Below are positions 1 to 8,207 of a stretch of 64,000 bases of DNA, one piece after another. How positions within the stretch are numbered: the stretch's first letter is position 1; each line of letters opens with the position of its first letter. The DNA is from Labrenzia sp. PHM005 (GTDB taxonomy: Bacteria > Pseudomonadota > Alphaproteobacteria > Rhizobiales > Stappiaceae). The stretch is from positions 3,281,001 to 3,345,000 of the forward strand of contig NZ_CP041191.1 of assembly GCF_006517275.1 (NCBI RefSeq). The letters run 5' to 3'. Position numbers and translations under genes: made by a program. The notes beneath the pieces were generated by a model that was given only the letters and a program-made list of their open reading frames with translations, did no database searches and was not told the DNA's origin.

Positions 1-605
1 TTCTCGAGACAATCGAGGAGCAATCGGAAGGCCGCATCAAAACCGCCATCCTGCCGGGTGAGGGCGCATTCTACGGTCCGAAGTTCGAGTATACCTTGCG
101 TGATGCGATCGGCCGGGAATGGCAGTGCGGCACGACCCAAGTCGACTTCAACCTGCCAGAGCGCTTTGGGGCTTTCTACGTTGACAACAATGGCGAGAAA
201 AAGGTTCCGGTGATGATCCACCGGGCGATCTGCGGCTCCATGGAACGGTTCCTGGGCATCCTGATCGAGAACTACGCAGGACATTTCCCGCTGTGGTTCG
301 CGCCTTTGCAGATCGTTGTTGCAACGATCACATCGGAAGCTGACAGCTATGGCCAGGAAGTGGCTGATCTTCTGAAATCCAAGGGCCTCAAGGTCGAGAC
401 GGATTTCCGCAATGAGAAGATCAACTACAAGGTCCGTGAACACTCGCTGGCAAAAGTTCCGGTGATGCTGGTGTGCGGGATGCGGGAAGCTGAAGAGCGG
501 ACCGTCAACATCCGCCGGCTCGGGTCCAAGAACCAAACACCTATGGGGCTGGATGAAGCGCTTGCTGCGTTTGTCGAGGAGGCAACAGCGCCTGACTTGA
601 AATAA
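1..605 (+). CDS. thrS: threonyl-tRNA synthetase, C-terminal part (5' end outside window)
   Basis: The reading frame is open from base 3 and ends with TAA at 603-605, so only about 200 C-terminal residues are present. The translated start contains [19 protein letters not shown] and [15 protein letters not shown], which are class II motif 2/3-region signatures of ThrRS. The stretch [19 protein letters not shown] is motif 3. The remainder, from about [11 protein letters not shown] onward, is the HGTP anticodon-binding domain. The enzyme charges tRNA-Thr in the cytoplasm. The upstream editing and N-terminal domains must lie outside the window. No frameshift is visible in the part present. Confidence 0.97.
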   Translation, partial: LETIEEQSEGRIKTAILPGEGAFYGPKFEYTLRDAIGREWQCGTTQVDFNLPERFGAFYVDNNGEKKVPVMIHRAICGSMERFLGILIENYAGHFPLWFAPLQIVVATITSEADSYGQEVADLLKSKGLKVETDFRNEKINYKVREHSLAKVPVMLVCGMREAEERTVNIRRLGSKNQTPMGLDEALAAFVEEATAPDLK

Positions 606-641
606 CAAGCTCCGTATTATCAACGGAAAAACTGCCAGCTT

Positions 642-671
642 GCACACTGCCCTGCCATAAGGGCAGTGTGC
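642..671 (+). terminator. strong hairpin downstream of thrS
   Basis: GCACACTGCCCT and AGGGCAGTGTGC form a perfect 12-bp stem around a 6-nt loop, 36 nt after the thrS stop codon. No T-run follows, so it is not a canonical intrinsic terminator. It could still stabilise the 3' end or act with Rho. Confidence 0.55.
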
Positions 672-769
672 CGTCATCAGACTGCAATAGAAATTCTGTT
701 AGAGCGTCACATTGTGGGAGGCTCTGATGGGCTGCGCCCAGACAGTTCAATATTAAAAGTCGGCTTGCC

Positions 770-1615
770 GTGGACTACGCAGAATTCAGTTATGCCAATC
801 CTGATCACCATCCGCTGAAGCGCTGGGTGATCCGCACGATTGAAGGTCTCTCCGGACGCCGGAAGATTCTCGATCTTTATGAGATCTGGAAACATTCGAT
901 CATCGGGACCTCAGACTATATCTGGAGTGACCTGCTCGGCCTCATCAATATCGATGTCGAAATGGAAGCCGGGGAGTGGCCGCCAAAGGATTTACCGGAC
1001 GGTCCGCTGGTTCTGATCGCGAACCATCCTTATGGAATCGGCGATGGACTGGCTATCCTCTCGCTTGCAGAACAACTTGGACGGCCTTTCAAGATCCTCA
1101 TCAACAACGAGCTTTTGAAAGTCCCGGAGGTTCGTCCGTTTTCTCTGCCGGTCGATTTTGAGGAAACCAAAGAAGCCCTCAAAACAAACATGGAGACCCG
1201 CAAGAAGGCGTTGCAGCTCTTAAAGGAAGGCACGACAATCGTTGTCTTTCCGGGCGGTGGCGTGGCGACAGCACAAAAGCCCTTCGGCCGTGCGGAAGAG
1301 TTCCCGTGGAAGACCTTCACAGCCAAGATGATCCGCTCGTCAAAAGCGACGGTGTTGCCACTTTATTTTGATGGCCAGAACTCCTGGCTGTTCCATCTGG
1401 TCAGCAAGTTTTCGCTGACGTTGCGGCTTTCATTGTTGGTCCGGGAGTTCCGCAAGATCCTGGGATCGGTCATTCCGGCCCGCTCAGGCGCGCCAATTCC
1501 GTATGAGACATTGTCCGGCTTTAGTGACCAGAAGGAAATCATGGATTTCTTGCAGTCGAAAGTCATGGAAATGGCTCCCTCGGAGCGTAAGCGCCGCTTG
1601 CTCGGCCGCCGGTAA
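770..1615 (+). CDS. lysophospholipid acyltransferase family protein (PlsC-like)
   Basis: This 281-aa protein is a glycerophospholipid/ornithine-lipid type acyltransferase. Residues 85-92, NHPYGIGD, are the catalytic His/Asp box in the H-x5-D form typical of the COG3176 (hemolysin-like) acyltransferases. VVFPGGGVAT near residue 160 matches the second (FPEG-like) block. The start is GTG at 770; an in-frame stop at 725 and the absence of ATG between leave little choice. It lacks clear membrane spans and probably works at the inner face of the membrane. The exact acyl acceptor cannot be read from the sequence. It stands alone, 164 nt after thrS. Confidence 0.8.
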   Translation: MDYAEFSYANPDHHPLKRWVIRTIEGLSGRRKILDLYEIWKHSIIGTSDYIWSDLLGLINIDVEMEAGEWPPKDLPDGPLVLIANHPYGIGDGLAILSLAEQLGRPFKILINNELLKVPEVRPFSLPVDFEETKEALKTNMETRKKALQLLKEGTTIVVFPGGGVATAQKPFGRAEEFPWKTFTAKMIRSSKATVLPLYFDGQNSWLFHLVSKFSLTLRLSLLVREFRKILGSVIPARSGAPIPYETLSGFSDQKEIMDFLQSKVMEMAPSERKRRLLGRR

Positions 1616-1658
1616 AAGCGGCCGTTCTCAAGTCTTTACGCCGAATATTGCCAGGCCG

Positions 1659-2753
1659 TTAGTTCGCCCTGGGCGCTCTGGTAACCAGTTCGCTTGTCGC
1701 TGCGACCACTTCCACTTCCCGGTCTTCGCCCGGCGAAACGGTGAACGTGTGCAAATAGGTGCGGCCGTTGTTTCGGGCGATTGCCTCATATTCCCCGGCT
1801 GCCAGGACAAAATCCGGAAATGCGCCGGTCGCTTCTACGACCACGTCACCGCCCGGGCTCAGGACCGACCAGGTGGTGTTGGCGATGGCTTCCCCGCCGC
1901 GCTCGTTGACGAGCTTCAATGTGATGTCGGCAGCTTTGTGGAAGATCGTTGCTTCGGTGAGCTTGCCTGGCAGAACCTGGATGTCGGCCCGGATCTCGGC
2001 ATTGGCCGCGCCATAGCGGCTGACAATATGATAAGTGTTAGCGTTCAAGCGAATAATCGCTCCAGGCTGGACTTGGCTGGCGATGAGATCGCGTTCGCCG
2101 CGCTCGTCAAATTCCTGGCTGTAAACATCAAAGGTGACTGGAGCGCTTTCCAGCGGCGCGCCATCAGGCAAGCTGGCATCGAATTTGACTCCGCCCGCAT
2201 TCAGCGTCACCATTTTTGACAAGACTTCCTTGCCGATCACAATCCGATTGGTCGCCTGGGCGTAGCCGTAAGCGGTATGGATGAGATAGGTCCCCGGATC
2301 TAAGCGGAATTCTGCGTCTCCACCTTTGGAGGTCGCAATCAGCTGCAGGCGTCCATCGGCATTTGTGGTTTCCGAATAGATCCGCCAGATAAGGTCGTCA
2401 TTAAGAGGATCGCTGTCCCGGGTCAGTTTGGCCATCAAATACAATGCGCCCCGGGTCAAACCCTCCGACGTTCCTTGTGCACTTGAAAAGGCGGGGGCAT
2501 AGGGAACGAGGGTGTTGTCGGAAAACAACGGTTCCGGTTCCCGGTCGAGAAGGTTCTCGATCGGCACAGACGGCGCCGCCACAGGCGCATCCGGATCCGG
2601 TTTGAATGCGGGTGGCATCGGTAAGTTGGATTGTGCGCTAGCAGCCATAGGCTGTGCCGCGATTACCGTGCAGCACAGCGCGGCGGCCAGTGTACGGCGC
2701 GCAACTGTGTGCTTGGTCTTGATCCGGTTCCACAAAGTCGTTGGATTCTGCAT
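1659..2753 (-). CDS. secreted protein with three tandem beta-rich repeats, unknown function
   Basis: The 364-aa product starts at ATG 2753; a GTG two codons upstream is possible. A positively charged N-terminus is followed by a hydrophobic segment and an ASA-type signal peptidase I site near residue 40, so export is likely. After a proline-rich linker there are three units of about 75-90 residues. Each ends in a pattern like LDPGTYLIHTAYGYA, LNANTYHIVSRYGAA or LAAGEYEAIARNNGRTY, followed by a strand-rich tail. This resembles transthyretin-like or carboxypeptidase-regulatory beta-sandwich modules. No catalytic motif was seen. I do not recognise a named family; a periplasmic or surface binding role is only inferred. 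Confidence 0.8.
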   Translation of the reverse strand: MQNPTTLWNRIKTKHTVARRTLAAALCCTVIAAQPMAASAQSNLPMPPAFKPDPDAPVAAPSVPIENLLDREPEPLFSDNTLVPYAPAFSSAQGTSEGLTRGALYLMAKLTRDSDPLNDDLIWRIYSETTNADGRLQLIATSKGGDAEFRLDPGTYLIHTAYGYAQATNRIVIGKEVLSKMVTLNAGGVKFDASLPDGAPLESAPVTFDVYSQEFDERGERDLIASQVQPGAIIRLNANTYHIVSRYGAANAEIRADIQVLPGKLTEATIFHKAADITLKLVNERGGEAIANTTWSVLSPGGDVVVEATGAFPDFVLAAGEYEAIARNNGRTYLHTFTVSPGEDREVEVVAATSELVTRAPRAN

Positions 2754-3188
2754 GCCCACTTATTATCGTTTTGGCCAAGCGCTGTCATCTGGTCAGCGGT
2801 GCCTTCCAGCTTGTTTCTTCCATTGGACCCGAAATTTTGGCGAATTCAAGACCTTAAGCCACGCACACGCAAATGAAATGAAATTGGTGGGGATGACTCT
2901 ATTCCGGTACAAGGCGTGAGCCCTCAGGAATCCGTCTGGTTTTCAAGGGACTGCTACGCTGCAGCCGGGCAAATTCACGCCGTCGAGAAGCGACCCCAAA
3001 ATAGCTTTGATCTGCAGCGTCAAATCGCTCAACCGGGCGCTAAGTTCGGTTCATGCGCTTTTCCGTCCATTTCGTTGCCTTTCCATTTCATTTGCGAGGG
3101 CGTTGCCTTTAGACCGGAGTTGACAAATTCCAACAATCAATTACGTAGATAGTTGCAAATGAAACTATCTCAGTTAGAGGCAGTTAAA
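2754..3188. other. 435-nt divergent intergenic region
   Basis: It separates the minus-strand secreted repeat protein from the plus-strand nitroreductase and must carry both promoters. A TTGACA at 3120-3125 with TACGTA at 3142-3147 (16-nt spacer) is a weak sigma-70 candidate for the nitroreductase. Open frames here have no recognisable coding content. Confidence 0.4.
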
Positions 3189-3785
3189 ATGTCAGAAATG
3201 GTCAAGGGGTCACCAGAGGCCCTTGAGTTTTTGCGAAAGCGCCGATCACACCCGTCGGTGACTATGTCAGAGCCGGGTCCCGACGAAGGACAGCTTTCGG
3301 ACCTTTTGACCATCGCAGCCCGGGTTCCCGACCATGGCAAATTGGTGCCTTGGCGCTTCATTGTTTATAGGGCGCCCGATGGTGAAAAAATCGGCCGGTT
3401 CCTGGCAGGCCTCTATGAAAAGAAAAATGGTTCGCTGGATGCGGCCCAAATGGAAAAAGAACTGACCCGGTTCACACGCGCCCCCATTGTGGTTGGTGTT
3501 GTCAGCCGGGCGGCGGATTACCCCAAAATCCCCTTGTGGGAACAGCAGCTTTCCGCAGGTGCTGTGTGCATGACACTGGTGTCAGCCGCGGCGGCTGCCG
3601 GATTTGCTTCACAATGGCTGACCGAATGGTGTGCCTTTGATGAGGACGCCGGTGCCTATCTTGGTCTTAAGGACGGTGAGCGGTTTGCCGGTTTCATCCA
3701 TATTGGTACGCCGACCCAACCGCCGGTCGAGCGTGCCCGCCCCAATCTCTCCGACATCACTTCCAACTGGACGGAAACTCAATAA
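3189..3785 (+). CDS. nitroreductase family protein (YdjA-like)
   Basis: This 198-aa protein is an FMN-dependent oxidoreductase of the nitroreductase fold. EFLRKRRSHPSVTM near the start and AARVPDHGKLVPWRFIVYR are the FMN-phosphate and flavin contacts typical of the small YdjA-like group, which works as a homodimer. The start is set at ATG 3189 because GAGG sits 8 nt upstream; an in-frame ATG at 3159 and TTG at 3153 are less well placed. The stop codon is 2 nt from the flavin-reductase start, so the two are very likely co-translated. The natural substrate is unknown. Confidence 0.9.
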   Translation: MSEMVKGSPEALEFLRKRRSHPSVTMSEPGPDEGQLSDLLTIAARVPDHGKLVPWRFIVYRAPDGEKIGRFLAGLYEKKNGSLDAAQMEKELTRFTRAPIVVGVVSRAADYPKIPLWEQQLSAGAVCMTLVSAAAAAGFASQWLTEWCAFDEDAGAYLGLKDGERFAGFIHIGTPTQPPVERARPNLSDITSNWTETQ

Positions 3786-3787
3786 CG

Positions 3788-4390
3788 ATGTTCTACGAAA
3801 CGGAAAAAAACGACCACGGATTGCCCCATAATCCGTTCAAAGCAATTATTGCCCCCAGGCCGATTGGCTGGATCTCCAGCTTGGACAAAGACGGCAGGAC
3901 CAACCTGGCGCCCTACAGTTTTTTTAACTGTGTCTGCGACCGCCCGCCGATCGTGATGTTCTCCTCATCCAACTATAAGGACAGCGCGGCCAACATCGAT
4001 GCCACGGGTGAATTCGTTTGCAACATGGCCAGCTATGACCTGAAGGACGAGATGAACCTGTCATCAGCTGCGGTTCCGCATGAAACGTCCGAATTCGATT
4101 TGACCGGTTTGGAAATGGCTGAGAGCAACCTGGTCAAGGTGCCTAGGGTCGCGAAAGCGCCAACGGCGCTGGAGTGCAAACATCTGCAAACCATTCGGAT
4201 GAAAGGTCTGGACGGTGCAGATACGGACAGCTGGGTCATCTTTGGCCAGGTTGTCGGCGTTCATATTTCCGATGATGTGATTGTAAATGGCATGGTCGAT
4301 GTCACCCGCTACAAGCCACTTTCCCGCCTTGGCTACATGGACTACGCGGTGGTCACCGAAGTCTTCCAAATGGGCCGACCGAAGGTCTGA
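3788..4390 (+). CDS. flavin reductase family protein (FMN-binding split barrel)
   Basis: This 200-aa protein has the flavin-reductase-like (DIM6/NTAB) fold. FKAIIAPRPIGWISSLD and GRTNLAPYSFFNCVCDRPP are the usual N-terminal flavin-binding strands. Such proteins use NAD(P)H to reduce FMN/FAD, or bind flavin for a partner oxidoreductase. The 2-nt gap after the nitroreductase makes that enzyme the obvious partner. A weak hairpin with a 10-bp stem including wobble pairs (4412-4437) lies 21 nt after the stop, without a T-run. Confidence 0.9.
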   Translation: MFYETEKNDHGLPHNPFKAIIAPRPIGWISSLDKDGRTNLAPYSFFNCVCDRPPIVMFSSSNYKDSAANIDATGEFVCNMASYDLKDEMNLSSAAVPHETSEFDLTGLEMAESNLVKVPRVAKAPTALECKHLQTIRMKGLDGADTDSWVIFGQVVGVHISDDVIVNGMVDVTRYKPLSRLGYMDYAVVTEVFQMGRPKV

Positions 4391-4637
4391 AGGTTAACTC
4401 TGAGAATCGGAACAGGCGCTCAAAAATGGGTGCCTGTCCCAATATGGAACACCCGAATCACATATTTATCCGCTGGCGAGCGGCAAAATCTTCCTAGCGG
4501 CTAGGCAAATTTTTCCCAAGAAAAATCGCAGAAATCCGCCAAAGTCCACATTTGTGTTTGATTGCATTGACATAGTTACGTAGGGAGCGAATGGTTTTTA
4601 AGAGATCAATAAAGGAATTTCGCCTGGCTGTGGGCTG

Positions 4638-4653
4638 TTAAGGATTTGTTAAC
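4638..4653 (+). promoter_or_regulatory. full CtrA-type binding box
   Basis: TTAAGGATTTGTTAAC matches the alphaproteobacterial CtrA consensus TTAA-N7-TTAAC exactly. It lies 57 nt upstream of the SLT transglycosylase start, a normal place for CtrA activation or repression. Binding is inferred from the motif only. Confidence 0.65.
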
Positions 4654-4677
4654 CTTTTGGGCGCGAAAGTTAACAAA
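4645..4677 (+). repeat. inverted repeat overlapping the CtrA box
   Basis: TTTGTTAAC (4645-4653) and GTTAACAAA (4669-4677) are perfect inverted copies. With one bulged C the stem extends to 12 bp around an 8-nt GC-rich loop. It overlaps the right half of the CtrA box and could be a second regulator site or a leader hairpin. Confidence 0.6.
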
Positions 4678-4709
4678 GTAATAAATAGTTTCGTCGAGGA
4701 GGTCCAGTC

Positions 4710-6143
4710 ATGCGGGTTGGTGAAAATGCCTCGGTCGCGTCTAAGATCGAGCTTGCGTTTCAGTCTGCGAGTACATCAACAGGAACGTCGTTTGACTATC
4801 TTGTTAAGACAGCTGCACGGGAATCTTCATTCAATCCGTCGGCCAAAGCCAAAACCTCGAGCGCAACGGGGTTGTTCCAATTCATTGAGTCCACCTGGCT
4901 AGAAACCATGAAGCAAGCCGGGCCGGAGCATGGGTTGGACAAATACTCCGATCAAATCAAGCGCTCCAAAAGTGGCAAATACTACGTCAATGATCCTCAG
5001 ATGCGCCGGGAAATTCTTGATTTACGCAAGGATCCGGAAATCTCTTCGATCATGGCCGGTGCTTACACGCAGAAGAACGCCGCTTATCTGGAACGCAGGA
5101 TTGGCCGAGAGCCGACCGATGGCGAACTTTATATGGCGCATTTCCTCGGTGCCAATGGTGCCAGCCGGTTGATTGAAAACACGGCGTCCAACCCGGACCA
5201 GCGTGCGGACAGGATCTTTTCAGCTCAGGCGAGGGCCAACAAACCGATCTTCTATCATCGCAATGGCACAGCCCGGTCGATGGAAGAAGTGTATCAGGTG
5301 ATTGTCTCCAAGCACGACGCGGTTTCGATGATCGCGGAAGCTGGTGGACGGAAGAACCTGCGGACGTCGGGCGAATTGCTGAACGTGGCGACTTTGCCGA
5401 ACGCCAAGCCCGGGTCTCAAGCGCCAGCCCCGTCTGTGCCGTTTGATGATTTGGCTGGAGATCCGGCAGCGGCCTTTGCGATGCGTTCCAAGCCGCCTGC
5501 ACCAGTGAGAACGGTTGAAGCAACACCTGAGAATTTCGATCATCTTGCAGGCGATCCGGCGGCCCAGTTTGCAATGCGTTCGAAGCCGCAAGCACCGGTT
5601 CAGGTCGCTGCAGTCGCAGAGCCTGTTCAGCAGGAACTGCCGTTTGATAAGCCGCTGGTTGTTGCGAAGGCACCAGTTCCGGAAAGCCGGCCGAGCAATC
5701 CGGTCACCGCCAGCGCGAACGCTGTAGACCCGGCAGAGCAGCAGGTGCAACCGCAACCGCAGCCACAAGCTCCGGTGCAGCAGGTCGCAGCAAGCATGCC
5801 GCAGCCGGTTCCGGATGATCCAAGGGATTCGTCGATCAATCAGGCCGCAGATGCAGCCTCACACCGCGTGTTGTCAGCTTTCCAGGCGGCACAGACCGCA
5901 AACCCGTTTGAGGCTTTGTTCCGCAATGATCCGGGGTCAGATCAGGCCGGCGTCAATCCGCGATTTGCATCTGCATTTGCGGCGGTTGAGGAAGCTGCCC
6001 TTTTCAGTGCTCTTTCCGGTGCTTCGAATCAGGTCGCAGCGCAAGAGCTGGCACTTGCCAATCAGGGCGGTCCATTGGACCTCAGCCGTTTTCTGAGACT
6101 GAAAGCTCAGGAAGAACAGAAAGACTTGTTGCCTCCGGCCTAA
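4710..6143 (+). CDS. transglycosylase SLT domain protein with proline/glutamine-rich tail
   Basis: This 477-aa protein begins after a strong GAGGAGG site. Residues about 25-150 form a lytic-transglycosylase fold: E38 in AARESSFNP is the likely catalytic glutamate, and SATGLFQFIESTW (51-63) is the SLT motif. No signal peptide is evident, so export may use another route or the protein may act with the flagellar or pilus machinery. Residues 240-400 are a low-complexity P/Q/A-rich linker carrying two copies of a LAGDPAAxFAMRSKPxAPV repeat 31 residues apart. The C-terminal 80 residues look helical. The family cleaves peptidoglycan glycan strands. The CtrA box upstream suggests cell-cycle or motility control. 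Confidence 0.85.
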   Translation: MRVGENASVASKIELAFQSASTSTGTSFDYLVKTAARESSFNPSAKAKTSSATGLFQFIESTWLETMKQAGPEHGLDKYSDQIKRSKSGKYYVNDPQMRREILDLRKDPEISSIMAGAYTQKNAAYLERRIGREPTDGELYMAHFLGANGASRLIENTASNPDQRADRIFSAQARANKPIFYHRNGTARSMEEVYQVIVSKHDAVSMIAEAGGRKNLRTSGELLNVATLPNAKPGSQAPAPSVPFDDLAGDPAAAFAMRSKPPAPVRTVEATPENFDHLAGDPAAQFAMRSKPQAPVQVAAVAEPVQQELPFDKPLVVAKAPVPESRPSNPVTASANAVDPAEQQVQPQPQPQAPVQQVAASMPQPVPDDPRDSSINQAADAASHRVLSAFQAAQTANPFEALFRNDPGSDQAGVNPRFASAFAAVEEAALFSALSGASNQVAAQELALANQGGPLDLSRFLRLKAQEEQKDLLPPA

Positions 6144-6155
6144 TCCGAGGCCGGA
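6134..6155 (+). terminator. hairpin over the SLT stop codon
   Basis: TCCGGCCT and AGGCCGGA pair over 8 bp around a 6-nt loop and include the stop codon of the SLT gene. No T-run follows. It is a weak candidate 3'-end structure. Confidence 0.35.
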
Positions 6156-6249
6156 TACATGTGGGGGCATGTCAAAATTATAGTGAACCGATCGTTAAGT
6201 CTTTGATGTCAGGATAGGTGCGAAGCTTATTCTAGACAGCATTAAGATC

Positions 6250-7410
6250 ATGACCGTTCACGATATTCTGCACCTCACCGACAGCGATCAAGGTAGTCTC
6301 GATATTGAGGCTGCACGAACTTACGCAGAACGTTATTTGGCTGCCGAAGAGGGCAGTTCGGAACGGACGACCATGGCTGCAGCACTGACAGTACTCCTCG
6401 ACGACCCGAGCCGACCGGTGCGCAAGACCATCGCCAAGGTTCTGGCTGCAAGCGAGCATGCGCCTGGTCATATTATCCGCTGCCTTGCTCACGATGTGGA
6501 CGATATTGCCGTTCTGGTACTCAAATCCTCGCCATTGCTTACTGAAACCGAACTTGTTGATCTTCTGGCCGAAGGCAGTCCTGCGGTTCAATGCGCGATT
6601 GCAGAGCGGGATCAGGTCCCTGCCAGTGTGAGTGCAGCACTTTGTGAGGTGGCTGACGAGTCCGCTTGCATGAGGCTCCTGCAGAACCCGAGCGCAGCTA
6701 TTTTGAAATCCTCTCTTATACGGTTGGCGGAGCGCTTTGAGCAGCACCCCGACCTTTGCGATCAACTTCTTAAGCTCGGCGATTTGCCGATTCCTGTGCG
6801 CTATGAACTGTTGATGGGGCTGGCGCAGAACCTGGAAAATCATCCGGTTGTTCTTGAACGGGTGCCAGAGCACCAGCGTGATGTCTTCTTGAGTGACGCT
6901 GTCGATAAGGTTGTTCTGCGGCTGGCACTTGAAGCCAAAGATGAAGACCTACCTGAATTTGTTGAACATCTGCGCGCCGCTGGACAGCTGAATACAAGGC
7001 TTCTGCTGCGGGCCGTTTGTTGTGGCCGTTTGCGGTTTTTCGCTGCCGCGCTTGCCAATCTTGGAAACATGCCGTTGGCGCGCATGTGCAAGGTGTTGCT
7101 GTCAGTCCGGCGGGCTGCGCTGCAGGCGATTTTGCGCAAGGCCGGTCTGCCATACCGGTCGCATCAAGCGTTTTTGCTAGCCATTGATATCGCGCGTAAG
7201 GCCGATGCCGACTTTAGCTATGATCTGGCATTGGAAGAGGCGAGGGCGCTCACTGAGGCCTTGCTTGCCGGGATGCAGGATGGGGCATTTGGATCGGACG
7301 AAGACGTCAATGCGTTCTTGCGCCGTTTCGCGATAGATGTCGCGCGTCTGGAAGCACGTTCAGTGATGAAAAAGAACGCTAAAGATCTGCGTGCGGTGCA
7401 CGCAGCCTAA
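6250..7410 (+). CDS. DUF2336 domain-containing protein
   Basis: This 386-aa protein is made of helical HEAT-like repeats. Typical DUF2336 segments include LTVLLDDPSRPVRKTIAKVL, LSSSP-like LKSSPLLTETELVDLL and AIAERDQVPASVSAALCEV. DUF2336 proteins are almost confined to alphaproteobacteria and their role is unknown. It is cytoplasmic, with no signal or membrane segment. It converges on the Hpt protein and shares a terminator with it. Confidence 0.9.
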   Translation: MTVHDILHLTDSDQGSLDIEAARTYAERYLAAEEGSSERTTMAAALTVLLDDPSRPVRKTIAKVLAASEHAPGHIIRCLAHDVDDIAVLVLKSSPLLTETELVDLLAEGSPAVQCAIAERDQVPASVSAALCEVADESACMRLLQNPSAAILKSSLIRLAERFEQHPDLCDQLLKLGDLPIPVRYELLMGLAQNLENHPVVLERVPEHQRDVFLSDAVDKVVLRLALEAKDEDLPEFVEHLRAAGQLNTRLLLRAVCCGRLRFFAAALANLGNMPLARMCKVLLSVRRAALQAILRKAGLPYRSHQAFLLAIDIARKADADFSYDLALEEARALTEALLAGMQDGAFGSDEDVNAFLRRFAIDVARLEARSVMKKNAKDLRAVHAA

Positions 7411-7444
7411 TCTAATTCAGTTTTTCGAGATTCAAAAATTAGCA

Positions 7445-7466
7445 TCGGCTCCGAATTCGGAGCCGA
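7445..7466. terminator. bidirectional terminator between DUF2336 and Hpt genes
   Basis: A perfect 22-nt palindrome (core CGGCTCCGAATTCGGAGCCG) sits between two convergent stop codons. AT-rich sequence flanks both sides, including AATTTTTG when read on the minus strand and CTTTTAAA on the plus strand, so it can serve both genes. Confidence 0.75.
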
Positions 7467-7494
7467 ACTGCTTTTAAAACTTGTGTCCAAGTCT

Positions 7495-8025
7495 CTAAGA
7501 TTCGCCGTCCCGGTCTTTCGGTGGAAACTGAGCGAGGTAAGTGTCGGTTGCTGTGCGAAGAGTATCCAGTAGTTCCACACCGGTCTTATTGGCCGTGTCC
7601 TTGGCGCCTTCTGTAACCATCGCGCGGATCGCTTCCACAAAACCTTCAGCCAGCCCGACCGGCAGATCTTCCGGTGCTGGGAGATTTTCAATCAGATGGC
7701 AAAAACTGGCAGCGACATCCCCGACCAAAGGAAATCCCAAGGTCAAACCTTGACCTTTGATATTGTGAACAGATTGGTAGAGCGTATCCACGCTTTCCTT
7801 GGATACGCCGTCGGACTTGACGATGTCCCAGGCGCTTACGAGCCCCTTGGCTTCATTATCCATCCAGTTGCCAAAATGGGGGGCGATACGCTCAAGGGCT
7901 GCTTCAGCTGCTTTGACTGGATCAAATTTCCGTGCTTCGCGCGGTGACAGCTCGCGAACCTTCTTTCGCAAGTCCGTTGGCGGAGACACGATTTCGTAAT
8001 CCTGATCCTGGGGCATGCTGGTCAT
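7495..8025 (-). CDS. Hpt (histidine phosphotransfer) domain protein
   Basis: The C-terminal 130 residues form a four-helix Hpt bundle. The phospho-acceptor is the His in SVHNIKGQGLTLGFP (residue 87 from the chosen start). No receiver or kinase domain is fused, so it would relay phosphate between separate proteins. The start at ATG 8025 is chosen because GAGG lies 10 nt upstream; the frame stays open to a TTG at 8085, which would add 20 residues. It lies downstream of nadK on the same strand with a gap of more than 100 nt. Partners cannot be named from this window. Confidence 0.85.
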   Translation of the reverse strand: MTSMPQDQDYEIVSPPTDLRKKVRELSPREARKFDPVKAAEAALERIAPHFGNWMDNEAKGLVSAWDIVKSDGVSKESVDTLYQSVHNIKGQGLTLGFPLVGDVAASFCHLIENLPAPEDLPVGLAEGFVEAIRAMVTEGAKDTANKTGVELLDTLRTATDTYLAQFPPKDRDGES

Positions 8026-8207
8026 TGCGGCAAAGTCCTCATCTGGGGATGAGCTCTCGCTCACGCTGTCAGTATGGGTCCACAAATTTAACAGGGGGTT
8101 GCCAAGGGGAAACTTATTGGATTTCGAAACCTCTTCGACCTTGCAAACGCCCTCATCAAGTAAGATCGGAAGTGGACAAAAGTTCCGGCTTGATCAAAAC
8201 GGAATCT

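Larger units (their letters stand above)
4391..4709. other. 319-nt intergenic region before the SLT gene
   Basis: The stretch is AT-rich. It carries the hairpin at 4412-4437, a TTGACA at 4567-4572, a CtrA-type box at 4638-4653 and an inverted repeat at 4645-4677, followed by a GAGGAGG ribosome binding site for the next gene. No coding ORF is credible. Confidence 0.6.

Noticed and set aside
3120..4600. TTGACA followed by a TTACGTAG motif upstream of both the nitroreductase and the SLT gene
   Set aside because: The spacing between the elements differs at the two sites and the shared octamer is a short palindrome, so it is probably coincidental.
5443..5590. The direct repeat in the SLT gene as a mobile or CRISPR-like repeat
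   Set aside because: Only two copies, in frame and diverged at the DNA level, so it is a protein-level duplication.
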